From Maylandia zebra (taxonomy: Eukaryota > Chordata > Actinopteri > Cichliformes > Cichlidae), in the NCBI RefSeq assembly GCF_041146795.1, contig NC_135185.1, forward strand, positions 10,535,529 through 10,599,528: 64,000 nucleotides of DNA, given 5' to 3'. The position numbers and the translations under genes are program-made. Shown here one piece after another: positions 56,093 to 64,000 of this stretch. Under the pieces are notes generated by a model. The model was not told where the DNA came from and searched no databases. It saw only the letters and a program-made list of their open reading frames with translations. Position 1 is the first letter of the stretch. Every line of letters starts with the position of its first letter.

Positions 56093-56977
56093 AAGGGGTA
56101 CGGGCTGACAGGCTTATGTGGGTGTTTGACATTTCTAAAGGCAAGCAGAGGAAATGCAGCCACAAAGTTCTCTTCTATTGAATTTGTCTCATTGTGGTCG
56201 CTGCCTACAGAGCGCCATCCCAGTCTCATACTCACACTCGTCCCGTTTCTCTGCCGACTCAAACAAATGAGGGTGAGAACAACTCAGAGCTCTGTTCACC
56301 TTCCACGGCGTTAATGCTGCATCGTTTAGGTATTCTTTGCACAGTAAAATCTATATTTAAATTAGCTCCTATCAAGCCAAATAAAGAACGATGATAAGCG
56401 GAGGGTGTTTCTGAAGCATCAGAGTAAAATCTTTGTCAAGCACATTCTCTGATCTCTGTAACGCTGGAAAGAAGAGAAAGGCACATACTGACAGACTCGT
56501 GTCACGTCATACAGTAATTTTTAGCAGCAGAGAGGCAGAATCAGAAAGTCAAGCACACATTTTTAAATCTGAATATTGTGAGTTCTCTTTCAAACATTCA
56601 CTTCGGTGTCTCACTACGGGGAGCACTCTCTCAGCGTCATCCTCTGAAGTTTCTACATCATTGCTCCAACCAGGATCGGCTGGCAGTCGTGACGCTTGTG
56701 TCACAGAGGGGCCACCCTCCTTCCTTCTTAGAAACCCCGTCTCTCCTGACTGCTAACCTGAGAGCTAGCTTGACGGTCCACTCAAGCAAGCTAACACCTT
56801 GGTCATCGGGCGCTAGCGTGGCTCACATTGTCAGTCGCCTGCTCTTCACCATAGAGCCAGGTTGGAGAGTATGTTAGCTGCCACCACACACCTACCGCTA
56901 GAGCTGGGCCATATCATACTGTTCACAGTAACACCGGTATAATGTTGGGCAACGATAAGAAAATGAGATATCACGAT

Positions 56978-57860
56978 TAGGGATGGGTACTGGTGTCCGG
57001 TGCCATGATGGCACCGGTTCTGACATAAATGGTAGTAACCAGACCGAAAAGCAGCGCACATTTCGGTGCTTTTTTTCCCTGAGCTGTGATACACTTCTAG
57101 CCAATCATTTTACGTTTCCGAGGATAGTAGGCGGGGCCAGGTACGTACGTTCTTTTATGCAGAGCTACAGATTAAAAATGCCCAAGGCGAAGCGGTCAAA
57201 AGTCTGGCTGTACTTCACTGCAAAAGATGCAAACTCAGCATCCTGCAACAAGTGCTTTAAGCTGATACTGTGATACTGTCAAAGGAAGTAACACCTCGAA
57301 TCCGATGAAACACCTGGCGACGCATAGCGGTTTTTTTTTTTTAAAAGCCGAGAAATGCGCCGTATTTGATGGCAGCAGCAGCCGTTCTTCTCTGCGTGAG
57401 TAGCTTCATGTTGTTCGTGTGTAATTTACGTTGAATAGGCTAACCATGTTATTACATTAATGCATGTAAGGTGAACTAGCAAACATCATCATAGCTACAT
57501 GCGGCTGTCTTCTTGTTTGATGGCAGATACTCCCTTCACCCTGGCCAAAAAGGCTAAAATGACCAAAGAAAAAGAGGGAAACAGCTAAACATAAGAGGTT
57601 TTTGGACAAAGTTTGTGTTTTTTCCATTGTTTAAGCACTGCTTCCAGCCAAGAGTGATACCATATATGCCCCATAGCTGCAGAAAAGGATAACATTGTTA
57701 TCTTTTTACAAAAAACAAGCTGAATATGAGAGGTTTTTGGACCAATTTTGTGTTCTCCATTCTTTAAGCACCGGTTTGAGCACCGTTTGAGCACCGGCAC
57801 CGTTTCAAAAGTACCGATTTGGCACCGGTATCGGATAAAACCTAAACGATACCATCCCTA
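56978..57860. mobile_element. Non-autonomous hAT-like element D (nested)
   Basis: The ends are TAGGGATGGGTACTGG and, inward from the right, TAGGGATGGTATCG. The duplication ATCACGAT is perfect (56970-56977 and 57861-57868). The element is 883 bp and GGCACCGG-rich near both ends. Confidence 0.9.
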
Positions 57861-57872
57861 ATCACGATAGAA

Positions 57873-58948
57873 TAGTGATGTGTCGGTCGCGAACGAAATG
57901 GCTCTTAGAGCCGGCTCCTTATCGCATGCCGTGGGGTTCTCTCTCTCTCTCTCGCACTTTTTTCCCGCTTCACTCCGCACGCGAGCCTTGTGCTTTGGGC
58001 TGAACAGAGGGGGGAGGGGCGGTAGTTACACTCGCAGTAGCACAGGAACAGAGCGGGAGGGAGGGAGAAAGAAAGAGAGCCAGAGACAACATCGTCACAT
58101 TAGAAAGGTATAGTAATCATCCACAACTATTTTCAGTTGCAGATGATAAAGGATTCAGAAAGTTTATTCATGCAGGTCCATATGACAGAGAATATGCATG
58201 TTCTTTTTGTTTTCATATTATAATTTATATTTAATTGTGTTGTGGTTTGCAGCGTTTTGTGTTATTTCATTTTTAATTTGTTTTAAAAGGAAAAAGCTGA
58301 AAATTTAAATAGTTAAAAGTTGAACTGTGACTAGTTGGTTTTTGTATTATACGATTTATTTATTTCATTTTATGTGGAGTGCATAAATAAAAGTATATTT
58401 ACAGTGGCCCCTACAGACAAAGCAGCACGCAAAAACTCCAAAACACGCAAAAACTCCAAAACACATAAAAACACAACAGAAGTGCTCCAGGATGCTGGGC
58501 GCAGTGTTGAGCTTTTGTTACCTAGTGGCTACACAAGCCAGCAAGTACCAACGACCGGATTTGGTGTGTGGTAGTAACCGGTAAATGAACTTTTTTTTTT
58601 TAAAAATTATTTGAATATATATGAGTGCTTGTGTATAAATACACAAACAATACACACATGCTTTCAACTGTGTAATTTAAGTGATGTAGGTAGCTCTGTT
58701 TTGAAGTTCAGTTAACACTAGAAATGTGTTTTGGAGTTTGTACGTGCTTTGTCTCTAGGGGGCACCACATATATTTTTATATAAACATATATAAATAAAA
58801 CCACTTTTTTTAACATTAGTAATTCCTTTTGTGCATAATTGTATATTATTGTTAATAATAAATTAATTAGAGCAACAAAACAACCTGAAGAGCCGGTTCG
58901 GAGCCGAAAGAGCCGGTTCTCTAAAAAGAGCCAGAAATCCCATCACTA
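57873..58948. mobile_element. Non-autonomous hAT-like element E (nested, beside D)
   Basis: The ends are TAGTGATGTGTCGGTCG and, inward from the right, TAGTGATGGGATTTCTGG. The duplication CGATAGAA is perfect (57865-57872 and 58949-58956) and overlaps the right duplication of element D by four bases. The length is 1076 bp. AGAGCCGG motifs recur near both ends. Confidence 0.9.
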
Positions 58949-59484
58949 CGATAGAATATGGGTAAAACGCGTATGTGCAGTGCCTTTGTTTTCATACACA
59001 CATGGCGGAAAAGCATGGCGGCGACGGAGAATGACAAGGGCGAAACCGGATCGTTGAATGAAACTGATGAACCAGAACTGGTTTTTAAAAATGCTGCAGC
59101 TTCAGTGGTGTGGAACTGGTTTAGCTTTCGTCCGTCAGATACACAACAAAGCACTATTTTTGGTAGAGCATGCTAGCGGGCCGTCGTTATTACCGTGCTT
59201 TTCAGAAAATACGGCACACTTAAAAATCAATCCTTTGATTTTCTGTAAAGTCGACAGTGCCCCTTATAATCCCGTGTGCCTTATGTATGAATTCTGGTTG
59301 TGTTTACCGACTTCGAAATGGTTTTATGTACACGGCGCTCGAAAATCTGTCAAAATGTTTTAGTCCGACTTTGCTAAGCTACGAAGCCGCACCGCTTGAT
59401 GGATTGTCGGAGCATTACGGCTATCGTAGGCGGAGCGATACGTGCTGTGCTTCAACATACCGTAATATTACCGTATTGTGTGTG

Positions 59485-60494
59485 TAGGGCTGCCACAAAC
59501 GATTATTTTGATAGTCGACTAGTCACCGATTATTTATGCGATTAGTCGACTAATCAGAGCATCATCCACTGGACGTAAAACTACAGCTTATTGCACCAGC
59601 AGCATCTGCTCTTATATAACTATCATTAGCTTACAGCTTTAAGCTTTTAAGGTGCTAACTAAAAATAAAGACAAGATGATAGTTTATTAAATTTTAATGA
59701 AATTTGCAGATTGTTTCGGTAAAGTTTAATAAACTCCTTGCTATCTAAAATATAACAGGACACCGGAGTATATTCTCCAGCATCTCACACTTCTGATAAT
59801 CAGCTGTCTGCTTGACGTTTATTCAGCTGTGTAAAAACTATAACTTTAATCTCAGCCAAACCGATTTACTCAGGAACAAATAAAATACTAAAAAAAAAGC
59901 CAAACAATAACATTTTTAATTTATCTAAGTGACTTATATATGTTTAACCTGAGTAGCGAAAGACGGCGGTGGGTTTGAAAACAATTTGCCGGGAGTCCGG
60001 TGTTCTCACGGCGCTAGTGACCTAGCCCCCGGCTAGCTATCGAGCTAGTGGGTAACAGACGTCTCCGAAAACGTCGGAGCGCTTTTGAAAATATGTGGTG
60101 TCCTGATAAACTGAGCAGATATTTGAGGTTTACACAGCTACATTCTCGCCTGAAAATATGTGAAACGTTTATTTTGTGACCCAGAAAGAATAATAAGAGT
60201 AATATTAAAACTAACTAGCTACCGCCATTGTTGGAAACTAAGCTGGGCCGCGCTATGAATTCTGGGACACAGCTGCTTCTTCTTCTTCGGGGTTTAACGG
60301 CAGCTGGCAACCTTGTACATGCTGTGCTGCCATCTTCTGTTTCAGTCCGTTATTACACTCTTAAATCCTGCTATTATTCCTGCGTCTTTTGCGATCTTAC
60401 AAAGCTTCAAACGACACGTCGACTATTAAATCAGTCGTCGACGATTTTGATAGTCGACGTAATCGTGACTAGTCGACAAATCGTGGCAGCCCTA
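59485..60494. mobile_element. Non-autonomous hAT-like element A2 (nested)
   Basis: The sibling of element A1: ends TAGGGCTGCCACAAACGATT and, inward from the right, TAGGGCTGCCACGATTTG. The duplication is TGTGTGTG (59477-59484 and 60495-60502). It is 1010 bp, uninterrupted, and very similar to A1 along its length. It keeps one ATTCTGGG where A1 carries element B. Confidence 0.9.
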
Positions 60495-62409
60495 TGTGTG
60501 TGTATAAGCTCTTTTTAAGTGTTGTGGATATTATACATTGTTATGCTGAGGATATGTCGGCCAGTTTCCACTGGAAATGTCTTTTGGTTAAACTGTCAGC
60601 AAGGAATTTGCATTTGCACTGTTACATTTGTATATTACTTTAATGCACATAATACAGCTGCTTGTTGAAGTGAAAATATATTGAAAGAGGTTTATTGCAC
60701 TAATAAAGTTGTGGAGTAAAGTATTTTGTCTTGTGTCAATTATATTGTTATCGCAAATTTTCAAAAATGTATCGTGATAAATATTTTTGGCCATATCGCT
60801 CTGCTCTACCTGGCACAGCACCTAGCTCAGCAGTCGACACCCCCGGCAAAATCTATTCTGACCCCTGAACCTGGAACATCAGGCACTAAGAAATACTCCA
60901 AGTGTTACAGTTTTTTTCTTTAATTATTTTCTTGCTCAGGTTTCCTGATGTGATTTCCTGTGCTCTGTAAAGTACTGTCAGCTACTGTGACAGTTTTGAA
61001 AAGTGCCATAAAATAAAGTTTTATCCTTCTTCATGTTTTCACACAGATGCCAATCTACTCACCGCCCGGCCTTAATCGCCACTATTACTGCAAATCGACA
61101 GCATGCACACCTTAAGCAGCCCATCAACATTCAGTGCACGCTACACTCAAAGCAGCTTTTCTGCTGAACAAAGCCGTTCGAACACTCGGCCGACGGGGCA
61201 GCCGAAGCTTAGCCTTACATCAGTGTCTAGTGGGAGATCCCTCAGAGAGATAGGCCGGGTCCAAGAGCTTGAAGCGAGATAATAAGGCAGACTGGAAAGT
61301 GATGTAACACAACACACAAGCATGCACACGTACACAGTGTGTGCCCACTTACACCCTCACACTCAAAGTTAAATGAGGATTCAATGTCAGCCAAACTGGG
61401 CTTGGTGCTGCCTGCTGAGGTATAAAGAGAATCTAATCGCCATCGCCATTGTGTACACGCAAGAGGAATCTGCACAAGGTCTGCTGGAAAACAACTCCGG
61501 TACAAAACACACACACACACACACACCTTTAACTGAAAGCCAAAATTTAAAACTAAAACCAGGTGCAGCACAGAACTAAGAAATACAAAGATGCAAATAA
61601 AACAATGATATAACCCGTTCAAATAGCAAAAACAGGCTTGTCTCAGCAGTATTAAAACACAAAGCTCTTTTTAAAAACATTTGCATCTGTTTGCTATGAA
61701 TTTTATAGCAAACGAGTTAAAAACAACAATCCAGTGCAGAACAGAGTCTGTGATCAGTTTCTAAAGGATCAGTATCAGCTGGTGTTAAATATTTGGTCTA
61801 ACTACAGCCTAACACTTGATTTTATTATGAAACAGCTGCTGGTATGATGGCCGCTGCCATTGTTGTGGTCACCGCGCACACCGAGGCAGGACCAGCGCTT
61901 TGTTTCCATTTAACCAAAAAGCAGTTCTGGAACATTCAAGCACGCTGTGGTGATCCTGGTTTGACTTCATCAAGCTAAATAATGATAATAGTAACGGTTA
62001 AGATTTTTTGTGTATGTAATATCCAAGTTTGACATTTTTGCTTTTATGAAGCTTTGATGATTTATTTTCACACAGTCTCTGTACTTCAGTCAGTTATAAA
62101 AAGACTCTTCAGTGCAGCTACTCTGGACTTTGTGAAGTTCACCTTCTGCACATCAAGTCAAACTGTCATGTCAGACAGTTAAAACCGAGTGGATATTTTT
62201 CAAAATGGAACTCCTTTAAAAACAGCCTCACACATAATAATTTAGTAATTACACTTTCCACCTTCATCCAAAGCAGCAAAGCGTCAGTTCAGGACTGACA
62301 AAATGACAAAGTTTGTCGAGTGCATTTCAAACCTAACATCCAGCTCCTTTCCTGGAACATCTGCTTATTTTTGTTTGCCACACCAATCTGCTTTTACTCA
62401 GGCTTCATA

Positions 62410-62852
62410 CAGGGAGTGCAGAATTCTTAGGCAAATGAGTATTTTGCCCACATCATCCTCTTCATGCATGTTGTCTTACTCCAAGCTGTATAGGCTCGAA
62501 AGCCTACTACCAATTAAGCATATTAGGTGATGTGCATCTCTGTAATGAGAAGGGGGGTGGTCTAATGACATCAACACCCTATATCAGGTGTGCATCAGGT
62601 GTGCATTAGGCAACTTCCTTTCCTTTTTGCCAAAGGAAAGGAAGTTGCCTAATAATTCTGCACAGTAATAGTCACCTGCACACACAGATATCCCCCTAAA
62701 ATAGCTAAAACTAAAAAAAAAAACTAAAAACTACTTCCAAAAACATTCAGCTTTGATATTAATGAGTTTTTTGGGTTCATTGAGAACATGGTTGTTCAAT
62801 AATAAAATTATTCCTCAAAAATACAACTTGCCTAATAATTCTGCACTCCCTG
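62410..62852 (+). mobile_element. Internally deleted Tc1/mariner MITE
   Basis: The ends are CAGGGAGTGCAGAATTC and GAATTATTAGGCAAG-type repeats ending CTGCACTCCCTG, with TA on each side (62408-62409 and 62853-62854). The left half (to about 62608) and the right half (from about 62650) match the ends of the transposon at 22245-23804. The transposase is missing, and an 18-bp perfect hairpin replaces it. It probably moves, or moved, with help from the larger element. Confidence 0.9.
62609..62649. repeat. Perfect hairpin at the MITE deletion junction
   Basis: GGCAACTTCCTTTCCTTT (62609-62626), a 5-base loop TTGCC, and the exact reverse complement (62632-62649). Confidence 0.9.
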
Positions 62853-62854
62853 TA

Positions 62855-64000
62855 TGTGTGTGTGTAATACAACTGCTGTGTTCTCTGTTCAGGGGACTGA
62901 ACTCCATGTTCCATGTTCTTTAACAACTTTTCAGAGTGGATTCTTTCGTCAAAGCTCGGTCTAGAACAATCCAAACTGTTTGCCAGAATGAGAGGTTGAC
63001 GTGCATGCAGCCTTTCACAGTCACACCTATGATATCTTAGCTAATCTGGGAGGAACAGAGACCACCTACACAGACCCGTGGAGAGCATACTTGTGTGGGT
63101 CTAAGACTCTTAGTCTTCTAGACTATGTACTGTGTCTCCGAGGTAAACTAAGAAAGACCATGAAGACTCGATTCTGCAGAGATGTGACCTCTGCCTGTGT
63201 GAGATATGACAACTAGGAAGGAGACTGCTGCTGCTTCACCGAGGACTCCTGACCGGAGAACAACGAGACCACCGGGAAAGACCAGGCAAAGACTAGTGCT
63301 AAAGTCATTCTTAGGCACGTGGTCCGGCCTGCACCGTGTATCTAAGGGGACAGGGTCAATCCAGGCCAGTGTAACGGCTCCACGCCAAGTTTGTTTGTCA
63401 CTGTCTGTTATTTCTCTTTTCTCCTGTGAGCTTCAGTGAAACAGCTCTACAGTGACGGCTCTATTTGTGTGCACTCCTTTGTTAGAGTCCCCTGCAGCTC
63501 TGTCATCGACTCATCTCTTTCTCCTCACGTCCACGTCACTGTAGATCTGCGAACGAGCCATCAGCAGCCTCGACACAGAGGAGACAAAGACTAGAGAAGA
63601 TGGCGGTTTTACATCAGCCCCAGTGAAACGACTCCAGAGCACACTTGATCATGACACAAACTGTCAAGGGTTTGGATGAACCTGTGTGTTTGTTACATAA
63701 CACTGCCCTGGGTCTTTGCACGCAGATGCCACATGTAGAAACCGTCACTTCAGACGACATTTAAACACAGGCAGCACCTGTGGCTCACACCTTTGGTCAG
63801 TTCTGTTTCTTCCCAATTAGCCGTCTGCACACCTTCCCATGCCTCCGAACAGTTTCTCTGTGTCTCGGTGTGATGATGAACCCTGTTGAGCTTTTCTTTC
63901 TTTGATGACGTCCCTCCTTTATCAGGAGATCCATGTAAAAGTAATTCACAGATGCTGAAGTGAAGCTTTGTAACAGAGCCTCTTTCCACTAGCTGCAAAC
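62855..64000. other. No feature supported
   Basis: The right edge of the window, expected to lie in the long 5' intron of zdhhc14. The open frames (63001-63216, 63206-63439, 63750-63998) have no family motif. None encodes the missing zdhhc14 exon with its first membrane helices. Confidence 0.45.

Larger units (their letters stand above)
56899..60808. mobile_element. hAT-like element B2, host of three nested elements
   Basis: The left end TAGAGCTGGGCCATATCA and the right end read inward, TAGAGCAGAGCGATATGG, belong to the same terminal family as element B. The flanks CCTACCGC and CCTGGCAC match in 5 of 8 positions, so the duplication is eroded. Removing the three inner elements and their duplications leaves about 0.9 kb, near the size of element B. 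Host sequence is visible at 56899-56977, 58949-59484 and 60495-60808. Confidence 0.7.

Overview
This window is nuclear DNA from a teleost fish, probably a percomorph and possibly a cichlid. The evidence is GT-AG introns, TATA boxes and polyadenylation signals, long CA/TA microsatellites, and abundant Tc1, hAT, L1 and other LINE elements of fish type. The species is inferred from style only. I recognised the genes by comparing translated exons with what I remember of the vertebrate families; no database was searched.

Layout. 1-1685 (+): the last six exons of qrsl1, the mitochondrial glutamyl-tRNA(Gln) amidotransferase subunit A. 10.4-21.5 kb (-): three tandem two-exon genes for tiny GPI-anchored, Ser/Thr-rich glycopeptides of the CD24 type (73, 75 and 141 aa). 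Each has its own TATA box and polyA signal, and duplicated flanking DNA lies between and beside them. 27.8-31.4 kb (+): a complete eight-exon galectin-8 gene (lgals8, 296 aa, two carbohydrate-recognition domains). 33.3-55.2 kb and beyond (-): the last seven coding exons of the palmitoyltransferase zdhhc14, whose 5' exons lie past the right edge. One zdhhc14 intron is a textbook U12-type AT-AC intron. As I recall, qrsl1 next to CD24 matches human 6q21.

Mobile DNA fills most of the rest. An element of 2.8 kb (21.8-24.6 kb) holds a DD37E Tc1/mariner copy and an L1 fragment. A second L1 copy sits about 0.3 kb upstream of the lgals8 start codon. Several non-autonomous hAT-like elements with perfect 8-bp target duplications sit in the zdhhc14 introns, some nested inside others; the largest nest (56.9-60.8 kb) contains four elements. 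A jockey/Rex-like LINE fragment, a TTAA-flanked MITE, a probable solo LTR and an internally deleted Tc1 MITE complete the set.

The genes do not form one pathway. The only plausible functional link is that CD24-type mucins are glycan carriers and galectin-8 is a glycan reader, but their adjacency may be chance. The points most worth following are the CD24 array with its 13-residue mucin repeat expansion, the U12 intron, and the L1 insertion into an E-box-rich lgals8 promoter.
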